Assembly: GCA_945622055.1 (NCBI GenBank)
Contig: CALZBV010000177.1
Coordinates: 1 to 5,108, forward strand
Direction of reading: 5' to 3'
From: an uncultured Clostridia bacterium
GTDB lineage: Bacteria > Bacillota > Clostridia > Lachnospirales > Lachnospiraceae
DNA length: 5,108 bases
Numbering within the stretch: position 1 is the stretch's first letter; each line of letters opens with the position of its first letter. Below the pieces are notes generated by a model. It did no database searches and was not told the DNA's origin. It worked only from the letters and a program-made list of their open reading frames with translations. Position numbers and translations under genes: made by a program. Positions 1-4,935 of this stretch are shown piece by piece.

Positions 1-41
1 ACTGTTGTTTTTGTATGTTTATACTCGTTCTTCATAGAATT

Positions 42-70
42 AGTATAGCATACTGCGTAGATATTTGCAA
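42..70 (-). promoter_or_regulatory. Leftward sigma-A-type promoter for a gene outside the window
   Basis: On the minus strand a -35 box TTGCAA (70-65) is followed after exactly 17 bases by a -10 box TATACT (47-42). The -10 box is preceded by TG one base upstream, giving an extended -10. Transcription would start near 35 and run off the left edge. The promoter lies downstream of the hairpin that ends the methyltransferase transcript, so it most likely drives the next gene to the left. The match is good, but the gene cannot be seen. Confidence 0.6.
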
Positions 71-100
71 TATGCACATCTACACATAGTTAAAATATTT

Positions 101-146
101 GCGGACGAGAAAACCCACGGTTAAAACCGTGGGTTTTCTCGTCCGC
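101..146 (-). terminator. 46-base perfect hairpin terminator after the RNA methyltransferase gene
   Basis: Two perfect 22-base arms (101-122 and 125-146) surround a 2-base centre. The inner part is a classic intrinsic terminator: an A-tract, the GC-rich core CCCACGG/CCGTGGG, then a T-tract. A further 9-base GC-containing clamp (GCGGACGAG/CTCGTCCGC) closes it outside. It lies about 50 bases past the methyltransferase stop codon. Because it is symmetrical it should work in both directions, isolating the neighbours on each side. Confidence 0.85.
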
Positions 147-194
147 AGGGGTTATAAGAAGTTTGAAAGGCAGGAGTTGAACACATTTTCGTTT

Positions 195-1361
195 TTATGA
201 TTCCGATTCATTTTCCTTACGCTTCGGAGGTTTCGCACCAAGAAAGCTGTAAAAATAGGTTTTCATCATGCCATTGTAGATTTTACGATTTTTATCTGCT
301 GTTCTTCCGAAATATTTCTGTGCATCCTCATATGAGGTGATCATAAAACAGGACCAGTCAGAAAGTCCCGCAAATGCGGTTCCGAACTCACGGTACAACG
401 CAGGAAGTGCCTGTTTTTCCTCAAGACGTTCCCCGTACGGTGGGTTTGTAATGATGAAACCGTATTTTTTTGCATGACTCAGCTCCTTCACCGCGCGCTG
501 CTGAAAATGAATGTATTCCTCAACTCCTGCATCCTTCGCATTCTGACGCGCCGCACGAACCATTTCCGGAGCAATGTCATAGCCCTGAATCTGCATTGTC
601 ACATCATGCTTTACCAGATCGTTCGCTTCATTGAGTGCATCATACCAGACCTTTTTCGGTGCAAGGTGTTCCCAGGTTTCCGACAAAAACTCACGGTTCA
701 TACCTGGTGCGATATTTGCCCCTATCATTGCAGCCTCAATCGGAATGGTACCGCTGCCACAAAACGGGTCCACTAAAATCCGGTCTTCCTTCCACGGCGT
801 CAGCAGAATCAGTGCCGCTGCAAGCGTTTCTGTAATCGGTGCCTTTGCAGTCAGCTTCCGATAGCCTCTTTTATGAAGCGATTCTCCCGAGGTATCCAGA
901 CCGACGGTAACTTCATCCTTCATGATGGAAACACGAATCGGAAAGGAATCTCCGTCCTCCGAAAACCACTCCTTCTTATAGCTTTGCTTCAACCGTTCTA
1001 CCATTGCCTTTTTCATAATACGTTGAATATCCGATGGACTGAACAGCTTACTTTTCACCGAATTTGCCTTTGTTACCCAGAATTTTCCGTTCTCCGGAAT
1101 ATAACGTTCCCACGGAAGGGCTTTTGTCTTCTCAAATAAATCCTCAAACGAAGTTGCCTTAAAACGACCGATTACCAGCAGCACCCGCTCTGTCGTACGA
1201 AGAAAAATATTCGTGCGGGCAATCGCCCCTGCATCTCCCAGAAAGGAAACCTTTCCGTCCTCTGTTGCCGTAATCTCGTATCCGAGATCAAGAATCTCCT
1301 TCTTCAAAACAGACTCCGTACCAAAATGACAGGGAGTCAGAAACTCGAATAATTCCGCCAT
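195..1361 (-). CDS. rlmL: THUMP-domain class I SAM-dependent RNA methyltransferase (RlmL/YpsC family)
   Basis: This 388-residue protein is the usual length for the RlmL/YpsC family, which methylates 23S rRNA in the cytoplasm. In E. coli the RlmL half makes m2G2445; the same target here is inferred. The first ~155 residues form the ferredoxin-like and THUMP RNA-binding part. The linking motif LHKRGYR is at 162-168. The Rossmann methyltransferase follows, with SAM motif VDPFCGSGT at 197-205, GYDI at 260-263 and catalytic TNPPYGERL at 305-313. No key residue is missing. The tail is basic and then acidic (KPPKRKENESES). The frame stays open upstream to 1520, but I start at ATG 1361: GAGGAGAAAGGA lies just upstream, the protein begins MAELFEFLTPC as expected of the family, and a likely promoter lies inside the extension. 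The E. coli second domain (RlmK) is absent, as in other Firmicutes. Confidence 0.93.
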   Translation of the reverse strand: MAELFEFLTPCHFGTESVLKKEILDLGYEITATEDGKVSFLGDAGAIARTNIFLRTTERVLLVIGRFKATSFEDLFEKTKALPWERYIPENGKFWVTKANSVKSKLFSPSDIQRIMKKAMVERLKQSYKKEWFSEDGDSFPIRVSIMKDEVTVGLDTSGESLHKRGYRKLTAKAPITETLAAALILLTPWKEDRILVDPFCGSGTIPIEAAMIGANIAPGMNREFLSETWEHLAPKKVWYDALNEANDLVKHDVTMQIQGYDIAPEMVRAARQNAKDAGVEEYIHFQQRAVKELSHAKKYGFIITNPPYGERLEEKQALPALYREFGTAFAGLSDWSCFMITSYEDAQKYFGRTADKNRKIYNGMMKTYFYSFLGAKPPKRKENESES

Positions 1362-1368
1362 ATGTTTT

Positions 1369-1378
1369 CCTTTCTCCT
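1369..1378 (-). promoter_or_regulatory. Ribosome binding site fixing the methyltransferase start
   Basis: The minus strand reads AGGAGAAAGG, 7 to 12 bases before ATG 1361. A small hairpin, CGGGA-GCAT-TCCCG, sits directly upstream of it. The possible starts further upstream (1427, 1520) have no comparable site, which supports the 388-residue protein over a 441-residue version. Confidence 0.7.
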
Positions 1379-1430
1379 CGGGAATGCTCCCGCACGTTTT
1401 TAACTCATAGACTTTTTGATTTTTCATCTC

Positions 1431-1459
1431 ATCATACCATATTTTCAAAAAAAAGGAAA
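1431..1459 (-). promoter_or_regulatory. Probable promoter of the RNA methyltransferase
   Basis: The minus strand carries an extended -10, TGGTATGAT (1439-1431), with a weak -35-like TTTCCT (1459-1454) 17 bases upstream; a run of eight T lies in the spacer. The start point would be near 1424, giving a leader of about 60 nt. The -35 matches the consensus at only three positions, so the call rests on the extended -10 and on position. Confidence 0.4.
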
Positions 1460-1485
1460 CCGGAAATTCAACATGACAATCACTG

Positions 1486-1528
1486 AAAGGCTGTGATATC
1501 TGCTCCCCCTCAGCTACCACAGCCCTTT
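1486..1528 (-). terminator. Weak stem-loop just after the rhodanese stop codon
   Basis: AAAGGCTGTG (1486-1495) pairs with CACAGCCCTTT (1518-1528), leaving one bulged base and a 22-base loop. It starts 4 bases past the rhodanese stop. There is no good T-run after it on the minus strand, so termination may be partial and the rhodanese and methyltransferase could share some transcripts. Read rightward it is followed by a T7 run, but no rightward gene ends here. Confidence 0.3.
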
Positions 1529-1532
1529 GAAT

Positions 1533-1841
1533 TCATTCTTTTTTTCCCGTCTGTTGCCGGAAGTTTTCATAGCCACCGGCCAGACTGTACGCAGGATAGC
1601 CTGCCTGACGCAGTATTCCGGTTACTTTCATACTCAGGTTTCCTCTGTAACAATACAGAATCAGGATGGTATACTTCGGAACCTGTGACATAAAGTCCGG
1701 ATTATCCTCGAACGGAATCCAGACAGCCCCGGGAATGTGCCCCTTCTGATAGGACTCCCTGTCCCGGACATCAATCAGTGTTACCACGTTTTTCTTCTGC
1801 ATTTTCCGAAACTCGCCAAAGCTTACAATATATCCATACAT
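1533..1841 (-). CDS. Single-domain rhodanese-like protein (probable sulfurtransferase)
   Basis: This 102-residue cytoplasmic protein is the size of one rhodanese domain, as in GlpE or PspE. Such proteins carry sulfane sulfur as a persulfide on a cysteine. The CDC25-type DVRDRESYQKGHIPGAVWIP is at 24-43. The predicted active-site loop is C64-YRGNL-S70, six residues after the cysteine position as expected for a sulfurtransferase. The end has GYPAYSLAGGYENF (81-94), the usual C-terminal signature. The donor and acceptor are unknown. The frame is open upstream to 2006, but ATG 1841 has a perfect AGGAGG (1854-1849) at 7-base spacing and matches the domain boundary. The upstream 55 codons are Gly/Ser/Cys-rich with no recognisable domain. 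A TATAGT (1880-1875) lies upstream, but I see no matching -35. The 171-base gap to the methyltransferase holds that gene's leader. Confidence 0.88.
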   Translation of the reverse strand: MYGYIVSFGEFRKMQKKNVVTLIDVRDRESYQKGHIPGAVWIPFEDNPDFMSQVPKYTILILYCYRGNLSMKVTGILRQAGYPAYSLAGGYENFRQQTGKKE

Positions 1842-2314
1842 GGGGCTACCTCCTCTGTTTTTCTCCCCACTATCACTATATGTTTCCAATGCAGCTTTGG
1901 TGCCGGAAAACGATGCGTAATCATCTGCCACCGGGTATGCCCCGACTCCCGCCTGGAAGCCTCCTGCGGAACACACGAATTTACAGTTGCCATTGCAGCT
2001 TTGCAACGAAGCTTCGGCGGAAACGTCTTCATCCGTGTTCCCTTATAACAGTTCCACAATGACCTCAGTTACGGGAACTCTTCCAATTTCGCTTCCTCCA
2101 GGGACTCCTTGTCAAGCTTCTTAAAGTCTTCCGGCTTATATTTCCGTTCTATGTCTCTTGAAGTATTGCTCTTATTTCCGGTTTATCCGCTACACTCCGC
2201 TTCTTCAAAATCCTCTTCTTCTTTTATCGTATCCTTCCCTATCTGTTTTGTCAAGAACCGCGCGTGTGCAGCCTCCTCAAAACATTCTTGTACGATATGA
2301 TGCACAATTTCCTA
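1842..2314 (-). other. Stretch without an intact gene; possible decayed coding sequence
   Basis: No frame here has both a good start signal and a convincing protein. On the minus strand one frame reads EIVHHIVQECFEEAAHARFL and on (2311-2183, 42 codons to TAA). It continues in the same frame past that stop with a Lys/Glu-rich stretch including ERKYKPEDFKKLDKESLEEA, ending at TAA 2071-2069. Another frame is open from about 2038 into the rhodanese and contains CNGNCKFVC. This could be a gene broken by stop codons and a frameshift. The purine-rich strand makes Lys/Glu-rich readings likely by chance, so this is uncertain. EEAAH contains an ExxH pattern like that of ferritin-like diiron helices, which is only a hint. 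A GTG at 2305 has AGGA close upstream and would give a 40-residue peptide. Confidence 0.3.
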
Positions 2315-2352
2315 TAAAAAAACAGGGATGCCCTGTTTCGAAGCATCCCTGT
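2315..2352 (-). terminator. Intrinsic terminator of the Asn/Ser-rich repeat gene
   Basis: On the minus strand ACAGGGATGC (2352-2343) pairs perfectly with GCATCCCTGT (2331-2322) across an 11-base loop, and a run of T follows (2321-2316). The loop itself contains AACAGGG, which can instead pair with the same distal arm to make a shorter hairpin. Both forms end at the same T-run. It lies about 37 bases after the stop codon. Confidence 0.85.
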
Positions 2353-2388
2353 CTGTTCTGTTTTTCATACCAGCCGGCAACCTTACAA

Positions 2389-2742
2389 TTACTGGTTGGA
2401 CTGATTTCTCGCGCAGTTTCTGCAGTTTCTGGTCACGCCGGAGGAAGTGGTGCCGGTGGGGTCCGCATTCTGGGAATTGTTCATTCCGTTGTTTGCATTA
2501 CGGGAGCTGTTCGTCTCGTTGTTTGCATTTCTGGAGCTGTTCGTCTCGTTGTTTGCATTTCTGGAGCTGTTCGTCTCGTTATTTGCATTACGGGAGCTGT
2601 TCGTCTCGTTGTTTGCGTTTCTGGAGCTGTTCGTCTCGTTATTCGCATTTCTGGAGCTGTTTGTTTCGTTGTTTGCGTTACGGGAGCTGTTTCTCATCTT
2701 GTCATTTGCCTCATCGGAAAAATTGTTTGCATTGTAAGACAT
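2389..2742 (-). CDS. Asn/Ser-rich tandem-repeat protein of unknown function
   Basis: I do not recognise a family. The 117-residue protein has an N-terminal segment MSYNANNFSDEANDKMR. Six identical 10-residue repeats NSSRNANNET and a seventh ending GM follow (residues 18-87). A divergent eighth copy and a C-terminal tail with two cysteines (NCRNC) complete it. There is no signal peptide, membrane segment or hydrophobic core, so it is probably disordered, soluble and near neutral. Translation is well supported: AGGAGG (2756-2751) lies 8 bases before ATG, with a matched promoter upstream and a terminator downstream, so it is a stand-alone gene. The copies differ almost only at synonymous positions, so the protein sequence appears to be under selection. 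The composition recalls gamma-type small acid-soluble spore proteins and other Asn/Gln-rich spore proteins, but the motif is not theirs. A spore or surface role is speculation. Confidence 0.8.
   Translation of the reverse strand: MSYNANNFSDEANDKMRNSSRNANNETNSSRNANNETNSSRNANNETNSSRNANNETNSSRNANNETNSSRNANNETNSSRNANNGMNNSQNADPTGTTSSGVTRNCRNCARNQSNQ
2461..2700 (-). repeat. Eight 30-base tandem repeats inside the Asn/Ser-rich gene
   Basis: The units run at 30-base steps from 2461 to 2700. The six from 2491 to 2670 are nearly identical, the copies at 2521 and 2551 exactly so; the outermost copies are divergent. Two versions differ in the Arg codon. CGT occurs in units 2491, 2581 and 2671, and AGA in 2521, 2551, 2611 and 2641. 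The order is therefore A-B-B-A-B-B-A, a 90-base higher-order period. There are no spacers, so it is coding repeat DNA, not a CRISPR array. Confidence 0.95.
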
Positions 2743-2802
2743 ACTTGTGCCCTCCTTTTAGTTCTTTACAGTTACAGTCCTATTATCTGCCCTTTTCCCG
2801 CA

Positions 2803-2831
2803 TTTATACGTCCAAAATTTAAGGATACCAA
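2803..2831 (-). promoter_or_regulatory. Promoter of the Asn/Ser-rich repeat gene
   Basis: On the minus strand TTGGTA (2831-2826) is followed after 17 bases by TATAAA (2808-2803). The predicted start is near 2796, leaving a leader of about 54 nt that contains the short direct repeat ACTGTAACTGTAA just before the ribosome binding site. AT-rich DNA upstream could act as an UP element. This is a housekeeping-type promoter; I did not find an obvious sporulation-sigma site. Confidence 0.6.
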
Positions 2832-3005
2832 TACATATTATTTCTATTCTGATATCATTTTTTCTCCAAAACCTACATTTTGCTTCCTAATTAGTAATTG
2901 TTTTAAAATTCAACATTACGAAAGCGAAATTTATAATCCTCAGAAGTCGCATAAACAGTGGATTTCTCTTTTTTTTCGATTTCGCAATAATTTATTATTT
3001 TTTTA
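2832..3005. other. AT-rich spacer between divergent transcripts
   Basis: There is no gene here. The stretch is strongly AT-rich, with T-runs (T8 at 2969-2976), a CTAATTAG palindrome (2887-2894) and a weak, widely spaced GCGAAAT/ATTTCGC inverted repeat (2924-2930, 2979-2985). It separates the leftward repeat gene from the rightward transcripts and may hold upstream promoter elements. I see no clear operator. Confidence 0.6.
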
Positions 3006-3034
3006 TTGATTTTTCCTTAGAAATAGATTATCAT
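3006..3034 (+). promoter_or_regulatory. Promoter for the candidate small RNA
   Basis: TTGATT (3006-3011), a 17-base spacer, then TATCAT (3029-3034). The predicted start is about 3041, which is exactly the first base of a perfect 9-base stem. No protein gene with a ribosome binding site follows before the hairpin at 3111-3138. Confidence 0.55.
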
Positions 3035-3040
3035 ATGGAT

Positions 3041-3148
3041 GTATCGAAGTTCCCCCTAAACCTTCGATACACTATATAACCCCTTATTAATATTTATACT
3101 CCCCTCATGGAAAAGGCTGCCTTCCCCGGCAGCCTTTTCACGTTGTTT
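3041..3148 (+). ncRNA. Candidate C-rich small RNA of about 100 nt
   Basis: The predicted transcript starts with the perfect stem GTATCGAAG/CTTCGATAC (3041-3049, 3062-3070), which carries a 12-base C-rich loop, TTCCCCCTAAAC. A mostly unstructured AU-rich linker with two more C-runs follows (AACCCCTT at 3078-3085, CTCCCCTC at 3099-3106), and then a terminator-like hairpin with loop TTCCCC. Four accessible C-runs are what is seen in Firmicute regulatory RNAs that pair with Shine-Dalgarno sequences, such as the RsaE/RoxS group; similarity of mode is inferred and no homology is claimed. There is no Shine-Dalgarno site or plausible protein inside. Alternatively this is an attenuated long leader of the ABC-F gene. 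The exact 3' end is uncertain because the T-tract is interrupted. Confidence 0.4.
3111..3138 (+). terminator. Terminator-like hairpin upstream of the ABC-F gene
   Basis: AAAAGGCTGCC (3111-3121) pairs perfectly with GGCAGCCTTTT (3128-3138) around the loop TTCCCC. The GC core followed by TTTT is terminator-like, but the tail breaks to CACGTTGTTT, so efficiency may be moderate. It lies upstream of the ABC-F gene's own promoter and so must act on a transcript starting earlier, most simply the one from 3006-3034. Confidence 0.65.
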
Positions 3149-3180
3149 ATTTCTGCTATCGGCATTCGAATAAAGTCTAC

Positions 3181-3209
3181 TTGCAATTCTTTCCTTATTT
3201 GGGTATAAT
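3181..3209 (+). promoter_or_regulatory. Promoter of the ABC-F gene
   Basis: TTGCAA (3181-3186), a 17-base spacer and a consensus TATAAT (3204-3209). Transcription should start near 3216, giving a leader of about 66 nt before ATG 3282. This is the best promoter match in the window. Confidence 0.8.
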
Positions 3210-3218
3210 AGGGGTGTT

Positions 3219-3267
3219 TTTTGCAAACGGCGAAATATATTTTCTTCGTCGTCATTCTTACGCAAAA
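3219..3267 (+). promoter_or_regulatory. Foldable 5' leader of the ABC-F mRNA
   Basis: The leader can form an outer stem TTTTGC/GCAAAA (3219-3224, 3262-3267) and an inner stem CGGCGAA/TTCGTCG (3228-3234, 3245-3251, one G-U pair) with an AT-rich loop. The structure ends just before the AAAGGA ribosome binding site (3269-3274), which stays free. No terminator follows, so any control would act on translation or stability. Confidence 0.3.
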
Positions 3268-3281
3268 GAAAGGATTTTTCT

Positions 3282-4835
3282 ATGAGTATTTTGACTGTTA
3301 CTGATTTGAATCACGGCTTTGGTGACCGTACTATTCTAAAAAATGTTAATTTCCGCCTTTTAAAAGGGGAGCATGTCGGTCTGGTTGGTGCAAACGGAGA
3401 AGGGAAATCGACCTTCTTAAACATCATTACCGGAAAGCTTTTGCCGGATGAGGGAAAGGTAGAATGGGCCAAAGATACGCGCGTTGGATATCTCGACCAG
3501 CACTCGGTGCTTTCCGCCGGAATGACAATTCGGGATGTTCTGAAATCTGCTTTTGAATTTCTATACGATATTGAAGCCCGTATGACCGAGCTCTGTACGA
3601 TTATGGGAGAAGCTTCCGACGAAGAACTTCCGGGTATGATGGAGGAATTCGGAAATATCCAGGACCTTCTTGATGTTCATGATTTCTATATTCTCGACAC
3701 AAAGGTAGATGAAGTTGCTCATGCGCTGGGGTTGGATGCAATCGGACTGGATACCGATGTTACTGCTCTTTCGGGCGGTCAGCGTACAAAGGTACTGCTT
3801 GGAAAGCTTCTGTTAGAGAAACCGGATATTCTTCTGCTTGACGAACCGACCAATTATCTGGACGTAGAGCATATTGAGTGGCTAAAACGTTACCTTACCG
3901 AGTATGAGAATGCATTTATTCTGATTTCCCATGATATTCCGTTCCTAAACAGCGTTATCAATCTTGTTTATCATATGGAAAATGCAGAGCTGACCCGCTA
4001 TGTTGGTGATTATACCAAATTTGAAGAGGTTTATGCAGTAAAAAAAGCACAGTTAGAGGCTGCATATAAACGTCAGCAGCAGGAAATCAGCGAATTAAAG
4101 GATTTTGTTGCCCGTAACAAAGCCCGGGTTTCAACAAGAAACATGGCAATGTCCCGCCAGAAAAAGCTGGATAAAATGGAGGTGATTGAGCTGGCTGCTG
4201 AGCGGCCGAAGCCGGAGTTTCATTTTAAGGAAGCACGTGCAGCAGGACGCTATATTTTTAAAACGGAAGGCCTTGTCATCGGTTATGATGAGCCACTCTC
4301 CACCTCCATTACGATTTCCATGGAGCGCGGGGAAAAGCTTGTATTAAAGGGTGCTAACGGTATTGGAAAAACTACGCTTTTAAAAAGTATTCTTGGTCTG
4401 ATTCCTCCGATTTCCGGTAAGGTTACACTTGGTGATTATCTATATCCGGGCTATTTTGAACAGGAAATGACCGGCGCCAAAAATAACACCTGCATCGAAG
4501 AGCTCTGGCAGGATTTTCCATCGTATACACAGTACGAAATCCGTTCCGCCCTGGCCAAATGCGGTCTGACGACAAAGCATATTGAAAGCCAGGTCCGTGT
4601 CCTGTCCGGAGGTGAGCAGGCAAAGGTTCGCCTGTGTAAGCTGATTAACAAAGAGACAAATGTCCTGCTTCTGGACGAGCCGACCAATCACCTGGATGTC
4701 GATGCAAAGGACGAATTAAAGCGTGCACTGAAGGAATACAAGGGAAGCGTTGTGCTAATCTGCCACGAACCGGATTTTTACGAGGATTTTGCGACCAGAG
4801 TCTTAGACTGCTCCATGTGGTCAACCCGTGTATAG
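3282..4835 (+). CDS. ABC-F family ATPase (YbiT/YkpA-like ribosome-associated factor)
   Basis: This complete 517-residue protein has two ATPase domains and no membrane segments. ABC-F proteins bind the ribosomal E site and act on the peptidyl-transferase centre; some give antibiotic resistance, many are housekeeping. Domain 1: Walker A GANGEGKST (36-44), Q73, signature LSGGQ (163-167), Walker B with catalytic E188 in LLLDEPTNYLD, H217. The charged helical linker (about 245-315) contains ELKDFVARNKARVSTRNMAMSRQ, resembling the YbiT linker. Domain 2: GANGIGKTT (357-365), Q394, LSGGE (441-445), E467 in LLLDEPTNHLD, H495 in ICHEPDF, where the usual SHD is CHE. The C-terminal extension is very short. 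AAAGGA lies 7 bases before the start. Nothing here marks it as a resistance protein, and the linker is closer to housekeeping types. No clear terminator is visible before the next promoter. Confidence 0.93.
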   Translation: MSILTVTDLNHGFGDRTILKNVNFRLLKGEHVGLVGANGEGKSTFLNIITGKLLPDEGKVEWAKDTRVGYLDQHSVLSAGMTIRDVLKSAFEFLYDIEARMTELCTIMGEASDEELPGMMEEFGNIQDLLDVHDFYILDTKVDEVAHALGLDAIGLDTDVTALSGGQRTKVLLGKLLLEKPDILLLDEPTNYLDVEHIEWLKRYLTEYENAFILISHDIPFLNSVINLVYHMENAELTRYVGDYTKFEEVYAVKKAQLEAAYKRQQQEISELKDFVARNKARVSTRNMAMSRQKKLDKMEVIELAAERPKPEFHFKEARAAGRYIFKTEGLVIGYDEPLSTSITISMERGEKLVLKGANGIGKTTLLKSILGLIPPISGKVTLGDYLYPGYFEQEMTGAKNNTCIEELWQDFPSYTQYEIRSALAKCGLTTKHIESQVRVLSGGEQAKVRLCKLINKETNVLLLDEPTNHLDVDAKDELKRALKEYKGSVVLICHEPDFYEDFATRVLDCSMWSTRV

Positions 4836-4845
4836 ACTTAACTTC

Positions 4846-4874
4846 TTGCATTTTTCTCCAGGCTATGTTAAACT
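4846..4874 (+). promoter_or_regulatory. Promoter of the PH-domain gene
   Basis: TTGCAT (4846-4851), a 17-base spacer, then TAAACT (4869-4874) preceded by TGT, giving an extended -10. It begins 11 bases past the ABC-F stop codon. The predicted start is near 4881, so the leader is about 55 nt. The gene can therefore be expressed independently of the ABC-F gene. Confidence 0.55.
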
Positions 4875-4935
4875 ATCGTTAGGATGAAGGATTCTTTCCC
4901 CTGTCAGTGGTGTAAAAAGAGAATGGAGGGTTATT

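Noticed and set aside
1..35. Leftward ATG frame MKNEYKHTKTT at the window edge
   Set aside because: The ATG sits at the predicted transcription start without a ribosome binding site, and only 11 codons are visible.
1842..2006. 55-codon N-terminal extension of the rhodanese
   Set aside because: ATG 1841 has a perfect AGGAGG at ideal spacing and fits the domain boundary; the extension starts with TTG and has no ribosome binding site.
2461..2700. CRISPR-like periodic repeats
   Set aside because: The units abut directly with no spacers and are in frame with a coding gene.
2158..3009. A 283-codon rightward open frame (and others at 2328-2822 and 2447-2737) across the repeat region
   Set aside because: These are antisense shadows created by the 30-base repeats lacking stops. 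They have no ribosome binding site, and the leftward frame has promoter, ribosome binding site and terminator.
3107..3208. 33-codon rightward frame starting MEKAAFPG over the hairpin
   Set aside because: It has no Shine-Dalgarno site. It is mostly the hairpin sequence, and its stop falls inside the -10 box of the next promoter.
3056..3265. 69-codon leftward frame
   Set aside because: It has no ribosome binding site and covers a promoter and a terminator hairpin of the opposite strand.
3214..3285. 23-codon GTG frame in the ABC-F leader whose TGA overlaps the ATG as ATGA
   Set aside because: The GTG lies at the predicted transcription start with no ribosome binding site, so the overlap is probably chance.
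4423..4851. Leftward frames of 66 to 83 codons inside the ABC-F gene end
   Set aside because: They are antisense to the well-supported ABC-F coding sequence and lack start signals.
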